From Gp6-AA40 sp035711805 (lineage in GTDB: Bacteria; Acidobacteriota; Vicinamibacteria; Vicinamibacterales; UBA2999), in contig DASTBV010000143.1 in NCBI GenBank assembly GCA_035711805.1, forward strand, positions 1-64,000: DNA of 64,000 nt. The letters are read 5' to 3'. Both the position numbers and the translations under genes were made by a program. The notes under the pieces were generated by a model. It did not search any database. It was not told where the DNA came from and saw only the letters and a program-made list of their open reading frames with translations. Each line of letters begins with the position of its first letter. The stretch's first letter is position 1. This document shows positions 24,465-32,632 of this stretch, one piece after another.

Positions 24465-24737
24465 TTAACGTTCGATCGTAAAGTTGCGATAGCCGCCGAT
24501 TTCCTCGTCGTCGACGTCGACTTTTTCAACGCGTGCGCCGCGCGGGCCGGAGCGGATCGCGCGCTCGACGCGCGTCACCGCTTCTGATTCGCCTTCGACC
24601 ACCGCCTCGACGCGGCCGTCCGGCAGGTTCCGCACCCAGCCCATCGCACCCTCTCGCCGTGCGGTGTCCTGCGTGAACCAGCGGAAGCCCACGCCCTGGA
24701 CGCGCCCGCTGACGACGAACCGTCGCGCAATCTTCAT
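24465..24737 (-). CDS. acyP: Acylphosphatase
   Basis: Small hydrolase of carboxyl-phosphate bonds, 90 residues. Family marks: VSGRVQGVGFRWFTQDTA (the phosphate-binding loop with its Arg), then GWVRNLPDGRVEAVVEGE (with the catalytic Asn) and GGYRNFTIER at the end. It starts at ATG 24737, 14 bases after a TATAAT. Confidence 0.95.
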   Translation of the reverse strand: MKIARRFVVSGRVQGVGFRWFTQDTARREGAMGWVRNLPDGRVEAVVEGESEAVTRVERAIRSGPRGARVEKVDVDDEEIGGYRNFTIER

Positions 24738-24751
24738 TGAAGAGCAGCCAA

Positions 24752-24757
24752 ATTATA
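24752..24757 (-). promoter_or_regulatory. Candidate -10 element of acyP-apt
   Basis: The minus strand reads TATAAT at 24757-24752, 14 bases before the acyP ATG, implying a leader of under ten bases. No -35 match is seen. Confidence 0.4.
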
Positions 24758-24772
24758 GGTCCGTACATACGT

Positions 24773-24799
24773 CGAGGCGGGCAATGCGCGCCCGCCTCG
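24773..24799 (-). terminator. Strong hairpin downstream of the EF-hand gene
   Basis: CGAGGCGGGC and GCCCGCCTCG form a perfect 10-bp stem with a 7-base loop, 26 bases after the stop of the upstream EF-hand gene. No T tract follows, so it may be an attenuating or RNA-end-protecting hairpin and not a classical terminator. Confidence 0.5.
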
Positions 24800-24824
24800 G
24801 CGTGGTGAAGCGTCTGCGAACCAG

Positions 24825-26039
24825 CTAGTTGACGTCGACCGTCACAGTGAACTGGCCCGTATTGTCGTCGAAGAAGTTGTCGTTGACGCCAAGGTACAGC
24901 CGGCCCGCGCGCGGCGCCCGGAACGTCCGGCTCTCGCCGATGAAGACCGGCGCGCTGTTGCCGAATCGGGCAACGAGACCGCCGACGTTTGCGTTCGGCA
25001 TCGTTGCGCCATCGGTGCGACCCGACGCGACGCCGGCCGCAGTCATGAGACCGCCGTCGCGAGCGACGCGAATCTGACCATTGGCGTTAATCGACACGGT
25101 GTCGCCGGCCTGGACATTGATGCCGGTGTCCACCCACTGCCGATCACCGCCGACGGCGATCGCCCGCCCCGCCGTGGCTACGGTGCCCGTGTCGCGCCCG
25201 GCCGCGAATTCGGCACGGCTCAGGACGCCGTTTCCGTCTCGATCGAGCCGTTCGAACGAACGGAAATTCGCGTGCCATTCACGCTGCTCGATGCGGTTGT
25301 TATTGTTCGCGTCAAGCCATTCGAATTCCTCCGCTCGATCGAAGTCCTCGAACTCGGCGTTCCGGCCCTGACGGAACCTGCCGGTATCGATTTCGTTTCC
25401 CGACAGCACGCCGTCGTTGTTCCAGTCGTGCGAACGGAACGACTCGGCGCTCCCACGCCATTCCCGCCGGGACACGACGTTGTCATTGTTGACGTCCATG
25501 GTCTGGAAACGCCTGTTGTTCAGCGGGCCGGCCGGGGCGTTGGACTGCTGGTCGGCACCGGACTGCCCGTTCGCGCAGAATCGCAGGCCGCCTGAACCGG
25601 GCACGCCCCATTCGCCGAAGTTGTTGTTGTATTCGGCGGAATCAACGAATCCGTCGACCACGGCCGCGAGGCCGCGCTGCTGAGCGGTGCGGGCCCAGTT
25701 GTTCAGACCACCCTGATCGGGCTGACGGCCGAGAATGTGTCGATACAGCCGGGCAACCGCACGTTCAAACGGCTGCGCCTCGCCTGACTCGGTCTGCCCG
25801 AAGCGCTGCATGTACTCCTGGGATTTGGCGACGCGGCGAACGACCTCTTTGACGTTGAGCTGTCCGTTCGCCAATTGCCGAACCCAAGTCTGTGATCCGG
25901 GATCAGCGCCGCGCTCCAACGTGTGACGGTAGACCTCGGCGACAACGCGATTAGCATCCGTCGTGCACGGCTGCTGAGCCGCAGCTACCGTTGAGAAAAG
26001 CGTGAGCGCTGCAATTGTGCTGGTAACTACACGCCACAT
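24825..26039 (-). CDS. Secreted DUF4214 / EF-hand / PA-IL-like domain protein
   Basis: Exported protein of 404 residues. After a signal peptide (MWRVVTSTIAALTLFSTVAAA) come two DUF4214-type repeats (VAEVYRHTLERGADPGSQTW and ARLYRHILGRQPDQGGLNNW, residues about 33-150). Four EF-hand loops follow: DVNNDNVVSRREW, DWNNDGVLSGNE, DANNNNRIEQREW and DRDGNGVLSRAE. A C-terminal domain resembles the PA-IL (LecA-like) fold, with WVDTGINVQAGDTVSI and GRLYLGVNDNFFDDNTGQF. Calcium and sugar binding are inferred. AGGAGGG lies 8 bases before the ATG. A related C-terminal domain occurs in the gene at 28664. Confidence 0.82.
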   Translation of the reverse strand: MWRVVTSTIAALTLFSTVAAAQQPCTTDANRVVAEVYRHTLERGADPGSQTWVRQLANGQLNVKEVVRRVAKSQEYMQRFGQTESGEAQPFERAVARLYRHILGRQPDQGGLNNWARTAQQRGLAAVVDGFVDSAEYNNNFGEWGVPGSGGLRFCANGQSGADQQSNAPAGPLNNRRFQTMDVNNDNVVSRREWRGSAESFRSHDWNNDGVLSGNEIDTGRFRQGRNAEFEDFDRAEEFEWLDANNNNRIEQREWHANFRSFERLDRDGNGVLSRAEFAAGRDTGTVATAGRAIAVGGDRQWVDTGINVQAGDTVSINANGQIRVARDGGLMTAAGVASGRTDGATMPNANVGGLVARFGNSAPVFIGESRTFRAPRAGRLYLGVNDNFFDDNTGQFTVTVDVN

Positions 26040-26134
26040 GGGGAAAACCCTCCTGTGGCTTTTACCTTCAGGATTAATGCCGGATTTTGGGCCAGAACCG
26101 TTCAGCTGAGCGGCCGGAACCGATCAGCTGGCGT

Positions 26135-26190
26135 GCGGGAGAGCCGGCAGGCTCGCCTCGCGAACCCAGCAGGGTTCGCGAGGCGGAAGC
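26135..26190. repeat. REP-like double hairpin
   Basis: Two palindromes: GAGCCGGCAGGCTC (26141-26154) and a perfect 12-bp stem CCTCGCGAACCC/GGGTTCGCGAGG (26156-26183). The stem text (GCGAACC..GGGTTCGC, GAGCC..GGCTC) matches the modules at 33493-33580. It lies just after the end of the downstream-reading MBL gene. Confidence 0.65.
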
Positions 26191-26200
26191 GAAATACACG

Positions 26201-27136
26201 CTACGGCGCTTCGTTGTAGGCGGCTCGGATCGTGCCCAGCAGCCGCGCTCCTCCATTTGGATATTTCGCTTGAAGCTCCGCGGCGATTGCGGTGGTCGCC
26301 TCCTCCAGCGTTCTGCCCTGCTTCTTCAGTTCGGAAGCACGGCTCGACACGGTCGTCAGCAGCGTCTTGTAGGTGGCGATGAGCCCTGAGTCGCCCATCG
26401 GGCCATGGCTCGGCACGATTCGCTTCGGCTGCAGCTTTTCGAAAATGTTCATGCTCGTCAGCCACTGACGAACGGTCGCGTTGCCCACATTAGGGAGCGC
26501 GGTCATCACGACGTCTCCAGAAAAGAGCACCCCGTCGGGCTCGACGAAAAAGGCGGTGTCGCCCCGCGTGTGGTTATAGCCCATTGCCAGCACGCGTACC
26601 CGAACGCCGCCGAGGTCGACGGTGTGTTCCCGATCGAACGATACGTCGGCCTTGCGGAATTCGGCGCCCTGCAGCAGTTCGGCGTTGGCCGGGCTGAAAC
26701 CGCGGAATCGTTCGGCCGTCGCCAGCCCCTGGTCCGCAATCTCCTTCTGCTGATCCTGCGAGCGGATCATTTTTGTATGCGGAGGGAATCCGTTGGCGCC
26801 CAGATCGTGCTCGGGGTGAAAGTGGGTCGTTCCGAGATACAGCTCGGGGGTCTGGCTGATCTTCTGGACTTCTCTCGTCACCGTCTGTCCGTTGCGGTTG
26901 CCAAGGCCGGTATCCACGACGAACGTTCCGCGTGAGCCGACGATGATGCCGACGTTCGGAACCATCCCGACGTTGTTGTCCGGGATGACATACACGTGTT
27001 CCGAGATCTTCTCAGTGGCGTTTTCACGTACCAACGGAGGTGCCGCCGGGGCGCCGCCTCCGCGCTGGGCGCTGGTCGTGATCGAGACGGCAAGGAAGAA
27101 CAGTGCTGTCGCAGCCGGGGAATATGGTCGAGTCAT
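26201..27136 (-). CDS. Secreted metallo-beta-lactamase-fold hydrolase
   Basis: Protein of 311 residues with a signal peptide (ALFFLAVSITTSAQ). The metal site is THFHPEHDLG, NHTRGD, LFSGDVV and PSHGPMG. The first motif is HxHxEH, whereas the canonical motif is HxHxDH; the second-site Asp is replaced by Glu while a following Asp is present. The other ligands are standard. Substrate unknown; lactamase activity is not implied. The start is ATG 27136. A simple repeat lies upstream. Confidence 0.85.
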   Translation of the reverse strand: MTRPYSPAATALFFLAVSITTSAQRGGGAPAAPPLVRENATEKISEHVYVIPDNNVGMVPNVGIIVGSRGTFVVDTGLGNRNGQTVTREVQKISQTPELYLGTTHFHPEHDLGANGFPPHTKMIRSQDQQKEIADQGLATAERFRGFSPANAELLQGAEFRKADVSFDREHTVDLGGVRVRVLAMGYNHTRGDTAFFVEPDGVLFSGDVVMTALPNVGNATVRQWLTSMNIFEKLQPKRIVPSHGPMGDSGLIATYKTLLTTVSSRASELKKQGRTLEEATTAIAAELQAKYPNGGARLLGTIRAAYNEAP

Positions 27137-27144
27137 AGGTCCGT

Positions 27145-27207
27145 GCTCAGTTGTCAGTGTTCAGTTGTCAGTCTTCAGTTGTCAGTTTTCAGTCGTCAGT
27201 TTTCAGT
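27145..27207. repeat. Degenerate CAGTTGTCAGTTTTCAGT tandem repeat
   Basis: About nine units of (C)AGTTGTC/AGTTTTC/AGTGTTC type in a row. It covers the 3' end of the next gene: the last codons and stop (TGA at 27198-27196) of the membrane protein are inside the repeat. Confidence 0.7.
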
Positions 27208-28365
27208 CCGCGAAAAGCGTCGCTCGAAGAGCCTGTATGTCCAGCGTGGATCCCGTTCGGCATCGGCTGGAGTCCGGCTCAGCGCCGACTGCCGCATTCT
27301 CGCAATTACCGGGTTCTGGCGTCCGGCGTTTACCGCGTCGCCGCGGTCCCACTCCAGCCGGTAATCCCAGGCCGTATCTCTGAGCGCGACATACATTTCG
27401 GCGCTGCGGATCGACCAGCAGAGGCCCAGGGCCGCGATCGTCGCCACCAGGAACGGCCGACCGGCGCGGGTGCGTTCGAGAAGCGCGCTCACCGCCACAT
27501 AAGTGACCATCGCGTACCCGATCCCGGCCGGTAGTCCGATGCGGTCACGGGTATAGAGGAACGCGAGGGCGCTGCCGCCAGCGATGAGCACGCCCCCGAA
27601 CGCGGCGATGATTTGATCCCGATGCGGGCGCCTGCGGATACCGGCGAGACCTGCGGCGACCACGACGGTGGTGACGACGGATGACACGACGTGCAGCCAC
27701 ATCCAGGCTGGAACGTTATCGAGCGTCAGCGCCTGGACGAATTGAAACCTGCCCGCGCGCGGTTCCGAGGCGAATACGGTGAGCGCCGTCGAGCCGACGT
27801 TGTACAGCCAGAAAAGCCAGGGCGCATCGCCGAACCTGGCGGCGCTTTCGGCCGGGCTGATGCTGGAAAACCCGAAGCCTGTTTCCGGTGATCCCATCAG
27901 GCTGGGAGCGAATCCCAGACGAGCGACCAGATAAATCGTCAGGCCGCCCACCGCCGCTGCGGCGCTTCGCCACGTTGCACCAGGCGCCTTGATTACCCAG
28001 GCGACGATCGCGAGCGGAACAATCAGAACCGCGAGCTCGAGCCACAGCAGCCCCGCAAGCGTCAGCGGCAGGAGGACCCACTCGTAACCGCGCAGGCGCG
28101 CTGTCATGAGCAGCAGCGCAACCGCGAGGACGATCAGCATCGACGTCGCGTACGCGTTCAACGGCACGAACAGAAAAAGGATCCTGGACGTGTGCAGTCC
28201 GACAACGACGCTGAGTGCGAGGATCGCGGCGGTCACGCGCGGCCCTCCGATTGGCCGGAACATGAACGCCAGCGCCAGAAGGATCAACGCGAACTCGGCG
28301 ATGACGATGGCCTGATACACACCGAGATTGAGACCGGCGACCTGATACCCGAGCCTGGTGAACAC
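27196..28365 (-). CDS. Polytopic membrane protein (glycosyltransferase-C-like), 5' end unclear
   Basis: At least 389 residues with about ten hydrophobic segments, for example YQAIVIAEFALILLALAFMF, SMLIVLAVALLLM, LLWLELAVLIVPLAIVAWVI and WLHVVSSVVTTVVVAAGLAG. The topology resembles GT-C glycosyltransferases or O-antigen-type enzymes, but I see no signature. The first canonical start in frame is GTG 28365, yet protein-like sequence continues upstream without a stop to 28587: LRTISRIVLIWCIGVTLLLG, then NLSAAGDTRSWHEVLSDSLT and KSAEYRPFLD, including a membrane helix. No ATG, GTG or TTG exists in that stretch, so either a rare start (ATC or CTG) or 5' damage is likely. The C-terminus is encoded in a simple repeat. 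Confidence 0.6.
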   Translation of the reverse strand: MFTRLGYQVAGLNLGVYQAIVIAEFALILLALAFMFRPIGGPRVTAAILALSVVVGLHTSRILFLFVPLNAYATSMLIVLAVALLLMTARLRGYEWVLLPLTLAGLLWLELAVLIVPLAIVAWVIKAPGATWRSAAAAVGGLTIYLVARLGFAPSLMGSPETGFGFSSISPAESAARFGDAPWLFWLYNVGSTALTVFASEPRAGRFQFVQALTLDNVPAWMWLHVVSSVVTTVVVAAGLAGIRRRPHRDQIIAAFGGVLIAGGSALAFLYTRDRIGLPAGIGYAMVTYVAVSALLERTRAGRPFLVATIAALGLCWSIRSAEMYVALRDTAWDYRLEWDRGDAVNAGRQNPVIARMRQSALSRTPADAERDPRWTYRLFERRFSRTEN

Positions 28366-28663
28366 GTCCAGAAACGGGCGGTATTCAGCGCTTTTCGTAA
28401 GCGAGTCGCTGAGGACCTCGTGCCACGAGCGGGTGTCGCCGGCCGCCGACAGGTTGATCGCCGTATCGACGTAGGACCACTGGACCTGACGGAACGCGCT
28501 GCCGAGAAGCAGCGTGACTCCGATACACCAGATAAGGACGATGCGTGAGATGGTGCGTAGTTTCTCACAGACGCGCCGATGGGGACCTCAGCCGGCATGC
28601 GGCTTGCCCAGTCCCCCGCCAGCGCAGGGCGCACGTCACAAACAGAGGACGGAGGGTTTTCAC

Positions 28664-29284
28664 ATGAAACGGCATCTTGCTGTAGTTTCCCTCTTGGTTG
28701 TTGCCGCCGGCATCGTGGCATCAGCAGACACGCTTGTCCTCACCAACGGACGCCGGATTCCGGGCGAGCTGCTGGGTGTGTACGGGCGCGAAATCGAGTT
28801 CGAGGAGCGAAGTGGATTCGGCCGCCGGATCGTCCGGGTGCCGCGCGCCGAGATCGACCGCATCGAATTCATCGACGACCGCAACTCGCGCGACACTGGA
28901 CGCCGCGACGACGGCAGGGCCGTGCCGCCGCGTCTGCGCGAACGGAACGTCATCGTCAACCCGAATGAACCCTGGACCGACACGGGTATCAACCTGCGGA
29001 ATGGGCAGGAGGTCTACTTCGAAACGTCGGGCCAGGTCACCTGGTCGCCCAACCGGAGGGTTGACGCGGACGGCACGCGCAACTCCAAGCCCGATACGAA
29101 CCGGCCTCTCCCCGAGCGAAACAGCGGGGCGCTGATCGGCCGGATCGGCGAGCGCGACATCTTTTTCATCGGCACCGACGTGGGCCCGTTCCGTGTGCGC
29201 GGCAGCGGCCGGCTCTACCTTGGCGTGAACGACGACCGGCTCGACGACAACACCGGCGGGTACCGGGTGGTCGTTTCGTACTAG
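28664..29284 (+). CDS. Secreted protein with C-terminal PA-IL-like domain
   Basis: Protein of 206 residues. A signal peptide (KRHLAVVSLLVVAAGIVASA) is followed by a small beta domain with LTNGRRIPGELLGVYGREIEF and VPRAEIDRIEFIDD. An acidic/basic linker leads to a C-terminal domain with WTDTGINLRNGQEVYFETSG and RLYLGVNDDRLDDNTGGYRV. That domain matches the C-terminus of the EF-hand protein at 24825. GGAGGG lies 7 bases before the ATG, which fixes the start; the frame to 28514 is rejected. Confidence 0.78.
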   Translation: MKRHLAVVSLLVVAAGIVASADTLVLTNGRRIPGELLGVYGREIEFEERSGFGRRIVRVPRAEIDRIEFIDDRNSRDTGRRDDGRAVPPRLRERNVIVNPNEPWTDTGINLRNGQEVYFETSGQVTWSPNRRVDADGTRNSKPDTNRPLPERNSGALIGRIGERDIFFIGTDVGPFRVRGSGRLYLGVNDDRLDDNTGGYRVVVSY

Positions 29285-29372
29285 TAATGCCAGTCGGTCC
29301 GCCTAAAGTGCGGACACTACGTCGCGCGGGTCCGCCTAAAGGCGGACACTACGCCGACCCTCCGGCGGGTCT
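29285..29372. repeat. REP-like hairpins, CGGACACTACG variant
   Basis: GGTCCGCCTAAAGTGCGGAC and GGTCCGCCTAAAGGCGGAC hairpins, each followed by ACTACG, then GACCCTCCGGCGGGTC. The same unit in the other orientation (GTAGTGTCCGCC..) is at 45727-45788. It overlaps the 3' end of the small gene at 29349. Confidence 0.65.
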
Positions 29373-29570
29373 ACCGGTCAGATACTGCAACATGCGCTGC
29401 CGGTGCGCGACTTCCCGGTCCGTGAGTTCCACACCGCGAAACGGGGACTCGAGCACGCCGCTATCCCCGCCGAAACGTGGCTGCGTTGGCGCCAGATAAG
29501 GCAGAACGCGCGCCGTCCGGCGCTCTCGCGCCTGCCGAAACGTCTCGAAACACACAACCTCACCCGACAT
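29349..29570 (-). CDS. Small hypothetical protein (73 aa)
   Basis: MSGEVVCFETFRQARERR, then TARVLPYLAPTQPRFGG and GVELTDREVAHRQRMLQYLT. GGAGGG lies 5 bases before ATG 29570. The helical, charged C-terminal part looks like a genuine small cytosolic protein. The last residues (GRPAGGSA) are encoded by the neighbouring repeat. Function unknown. Confidence 0.5.
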   Translation of the reverse strand: MSGEVVCFETFRQARERRTARVLPYLAPTQPRFGGDSGVLESPFRGVELTDREVAHRQRMLQYLTGRPAGGSA

Positions 29571-29677
29571 AGCCACCCTCCAGTGAGCATCTTCGGACAG
29601 GGCTGTGACAGCCGAGGTCATTCCCCAGCCTGCCTCGCCGAAGCGTGGGCCGGACGAAGGGCGAAGGCGGGGCGAGA

Positions 29678-29707
29678 TTGACTTGCAGGGTGCGAGGAAA
29701 ATATTGT
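29678..29707 (+). promoter_or_regulatory. Sigma-70-type promoter upstream of the molybdenum hydroxylase genes
   Basis: TTGACT (29678-29683), an 18-bp spacer, then TATTGT (29702-29707), 80 bases before the iron-sulfur subunit ATG. The leader contains two GCCGGACTC(C/T)ACG units (29730-29778), a relative of the hairpin repeat at 29285. Confidence 0.5.
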
Positions 29708-29786
29708 CGTCGGTCTGGTCTGGCAGACGCCGGACTCCACGGTCAATCCGGCGGAAGCCGGACTCTACGAAGACGGGCGGACACGC

Positions 29787-30254
29787 ATGGTCCCAATTTC
29801 AATCACAGTGAACGGCAAGGTACGCAAAGGCCACGTGGAGCCGCGCATGCTCCTCGTCCATTTCCTGCGCGAACACCTGAACCTCACCGGCGCACACGTC
29901 GGCTGCGACACGAGCCAGTGCGGCGCGTGCACGGTGCTCATCGACGGGCGAAGCGCCAAGTCGTGCACCGTCTTCGCGGTACAGGCGGACGGCTCCGACG
30001 TCGTCACCATCGAAGGGCTCGCCAAGGGCGATCAGCTGCACCCGCTGCAGGAAGGCTTCTGGGAAGAGCATGGCCTGCAGTGCGGCTACTGCACGCCGGG
30101 CATGATCATGTCCGCCGTCAACCTGCTCAACGACAACCCGAAGCCGTCCGAACAGCAGATTCGCGAGGGCCTCTCGGGCAACTTCTGCCGCTGCACGGGC
30201 TACCAGCACATCGTCAACGCCATTCAGTACGCGGCGGCAAAGGGAGGTCGGTAG
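29787..30254 (+). CDS. Molybdenum hydroxylase [2Fe-2S] subunit (CoxS/XdhC-type)
   Basis: Small electron-transfer subunit, 155 residues. Two iron-sulfur clusters are complete: the plant-type ferredoxin site GCDTSQCGACTV plus the C of AKSCTV, and the helical site CGYCTPGM with CRCTGY. It is the first gene of the operon with the large and FAD subunits, a two-base gap before the next start. Passes electrons from the molybdenum centre to FAD. Confidence 0.95.
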   Translation: MVPISITVNGKVRKGHVEPRMLLVHFLREHLNLTGAHVGCDTSQCGACTVLIDGRSAKSCTVFAVQADGSDVVTIEGLAKGDQLHPLQEGFWEEHGLQCGYCTPGMIMSAVNLLNDNPKPSEQQIREGLSGNFCRCTGYQHIVNAIQYAAAKGGR

Positions 30255-30256
30255 CC

Positions 30257-32632
30257 ATGGCGACTTCCTCTCCTACCCTTCCGAAGCTCGTCGGGTCGCG
30301 CGTCAAGCGGCGCGAAGATCCGCGGCTCATTCAGGGCCGGGCGACTTACGTTGACGACGTCAAGATCCCGGGACTGCAGCACATCGCTTTCAAGCGCAGC
30401 GACATCGCCCACGGCCGCATCGTGTCGATCGACACCAGCGCGGCTGAAACGATGGAAGGCGTCGAAGCCGTCTTCACGGGCAGGCACATCGCTGAATTCC
30501 TCAGGCCGATGCCGATCGGCACGCCGTTCCCCTCGCCGGACCACCATGCCGTGGCGGTGGACATGGTGCGTTTTGCCGGTGAGCCTGTCGCCGTCGTCGT
30601 CGCCGCAGATCGCTACGTCGCGCGCGATGCGGCCGACGCCATCACGGTCAGCTACGACTCGCTGCCGGCCGTGGTCGATCCTGAGCAGGCGATGCAGGGC
30701 AAGCCGGCGCTGGTCCACGAGAAGTTCGCCAATAACGTCGCGCTCGGTCCGATTCCCAGCGGGACGGGTGTCAGCCCCGACGGCAAGAAGGTCGACGACT
30801 CCGCCGTCGAAGCGGCGTTCAAGAACGCAGAGATCGTCGTGTCGCAGCGGATGTATAACCACCGGCTGGTTCCGAACGCGATGGAACCACGCGGCGTCGT
30901 CGCGCACTATGAACCGGGTCGCAGCCAGCTGACGATCTGGTCGTCAACCCAGAATCCCCACATTCTGAAATCGATGGTGTCGGGCATGCTGGGCCTGGGC
31001 GAAGATCAGGTTCGGGCGATTGCTCCCGAAGTGGGCGGCGGTTTCGGCGCCAAGATCAACATCTACGGGGAGGAATACGTCTGCGCCGCCGTCAGCAAGC
31101 GGCTGGGCATCCCGGTGAAGTGGATCGAGGACCGGTCGGAAGCGTTCGTTGCGACGACGCACGGCCGCGACATCCTCTGCTACATCGACGTCGCCGCGAA
31201 GCGCGATGGGAAGGTGCTCGGCATCAAGATGCGCCTCATCGCGGACATCGGCGCCTACAACATGCTCCTCACGGCGGCCATCCCGACGCTGACGATGTTG
31301 ATGGCCAACGCGACCTACGACATCCCGGCGATTCGGGCGACGCTCACCGAGGTCTTCACCAACAAGACACCAACCGATGCGTATCGCGGCGCCGGGCGTC
31401 CGGAAGCAACCTTCTTCGTCGAGCGGGCGCTCGACATGCTGGCGCGTGAGCTCAAGATGGATCCGGCGGAGGTCCGCAGGAAGAACTTCATCCCGAAAAA
31501 CAAGTTCCCCTATCAGACGCAGATGGGTGCCGTGTACGACTCGGGCGACTACGAAGCGTCGCTCGACGCGGCGCTCAAGGCGTCCGACTGGAAGAACCTG
31601 CTCAAAGAGCGCGACGAGCTCCGCAAACAGGGACGCCTCGCCGGGGTCGGTCTGGCCATGTACGTCGAAGTGTGCGGCATCGGTCCGTCGGCCACGCTGC
31701 CAACCGGCGGCTGGGAGCACGCGCAGGTCACGGTGGAACGCGACGGGCGCATCAGCGCCTCGACCGGCGCATCGCCGCACGGTCAGGGCAACGAAACGAC
31801 GTTCGCCCAGATGCTTGCCGATCAGTTCGGCGTACCCATCGAGCACGTCACGATTCATCACGGCGACACCGCGGTCGTCAAGCAGGGCATCGGCACGTTC
31901 GGCAGCCGGTCGCAGGCGGTCGGCGGCGCGGCACTGCATATGGCCGGTACCAAGGTGCGGACGAAGATGGCGCAGTTTGCCGGCGCCCTCCTCGAGGCGG
32001 CGCCCGAAGACATCGTGTTCGAAGGCGGAAAGATCATGGTCACGGGCGCGCCGGCGAAGGCGAAGTCGTTCGCCGAAGTCGCCTCCTTCGCCTACATCCC
32101 GGTTCCTCTGCCGGAAGGCATGGAGCCTGGCCTGAGCGGGGACGCCTACTTCGAGCCGACCAACAACACCTATCCCTTCGGCTGCCACATCGTGCTGCTG
32201 GAGGTCGATCGCGAAACCGGCGAGCCAAAACTCCTTCGTGTCGTCGCGGCGGACGATGCCGGCAATCTGATCAATCCGCTCATCGTCGAGGGCCAGATCC
32301 ACGGCGGGCTGGCGCAGGGGATCGGCCAGGCGATGATCGAGGAAGCCGTCTACAACGAAGACGGCCAGCTGCTCACCGGGTCGTTCATGGATTACGCACT
32401 GCCCCGCGCGACCGACTTCCCCAGGTTCGAGATGCACTCGACCTGCACGCCCACGCCCGTCAACCCGCTCGGCGCCAAGGGCGTAGGCGAAGCAGGCACG
32501 CTGGGCTCGACGCCCGCGGTCGTGTGTGCGGCGGTTGATGCGCTCAGCGAATTCGGCGTGAAGCACATCGACATGATGCTGAGGCCCGAAAAGCTCTGGC
32601 GAATCATCCAGGGGAAAGGAGGTGCGGCGTGA
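30257..32632 (+). CDS. Molybdenum hydroxylase large (catalytic) subunit, form II CoxL-like
   Basis: Protein of 791 residues of the xanthine/aldehyde oxidase family. It starts at ATG 30257 with GGGAGG upstream and VGSRVKRREDPRLIQGRATY, the usual opening of CoxL-type subunits. Molybdopterin-binding segments include GGGFGAKI, the active-site loop AYRGAGRPEATFF, and GQGNETTFAQ with a late GAKGVGEAGTLG. The AYRGAGR loop is that of form II (putative) CoxL; true carbon monoxide dehydrogenase has AYxCSFR. So the substrate is unlikely to be CO and may be an aldehyde, purine or N-heterocycle. A longer frame reaching to 29645 is a shadow over the small subunit. It overlaps the FAD subunit gene by 4 bases. 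Confidence 0.92.
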   Translation: MATSSPTLPKLVGSRVKRREDPRLIQGRATYVDDVKIPGLQHIAFKRSDIAHGRIVSIDTSAAETMEGVEAVFTGRHIAEFLRPMPIGTPFPSPDHHAVAVDMVRFAGEPVAVVVAADRYVARDAADAITVSYDSLPAVVDPEQAMQGKPALVHEKFANNVALGPIPSGTGVSPDGKKVDDSAVEAAFKNAEIVVSQRMYNHRLVPNAMEPRGVVAHYEPGRSQLTIWSSTQNPHILKSMVSGMLGLGEDQVRAIAPEVGGGFGAKINIYGEEYVCAAVSKRLGIPVKWIEDRSEAFVATTHGRDILCYIDVAAKRDGKVLGIKMRLIADIGAYNMLLTAAIPTLTMLMANATYDIPAIRATLTEVFTNKTPTDAYRGAGRPEATFFVERALDMLARELKMDPAEVRRKNFIPKNKFPYQTQMGAVYDSGDYEASLDAALKASDWKNLLKERDELRKQGRLAGVGLAMYVEVCGIGPSATLPTGGWEHAQVTVERDGRISASTGASPHGQGNETTFAQMLADQFGVPIEHVTIHHGDTAVVKQGIGTFGSRSQAVGGAALHMAGTKVRTKMAQFAGALLEAAPEDIVFEGGKIMVTGAPAKAKSFAEVASFAYIPVPLPEGMEPGLSGDAYFEPTNNTYPFGCHIVLLEVDRETGEPKLLRVVAADDAGNLINPLIVEGQIHGGLAQGIGQAMIEEAVYNEDGQLLTGSFMDYALPRATDFPRFEMHSTCTPTPVNPLGAKGVGEAGTLGSTPAVVCAAVDALSEFGVKHIDMMLRPEKLWRIIQGKGGAA

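Noticed and set aside
29645..30256. N-terminal extension of the hydroxylase large subunit
   Set aside because: It lies over the iron-sulfur subunit gene in another frame and has shadow-type composition rich in Arg and Pro.
30257..32632. Annotation as aerobic carbon monoxide dehydrogenase
   Set aside because: The active-site loop is AYRGAGR, not AYxCSFR, so form I CODH is not supported.
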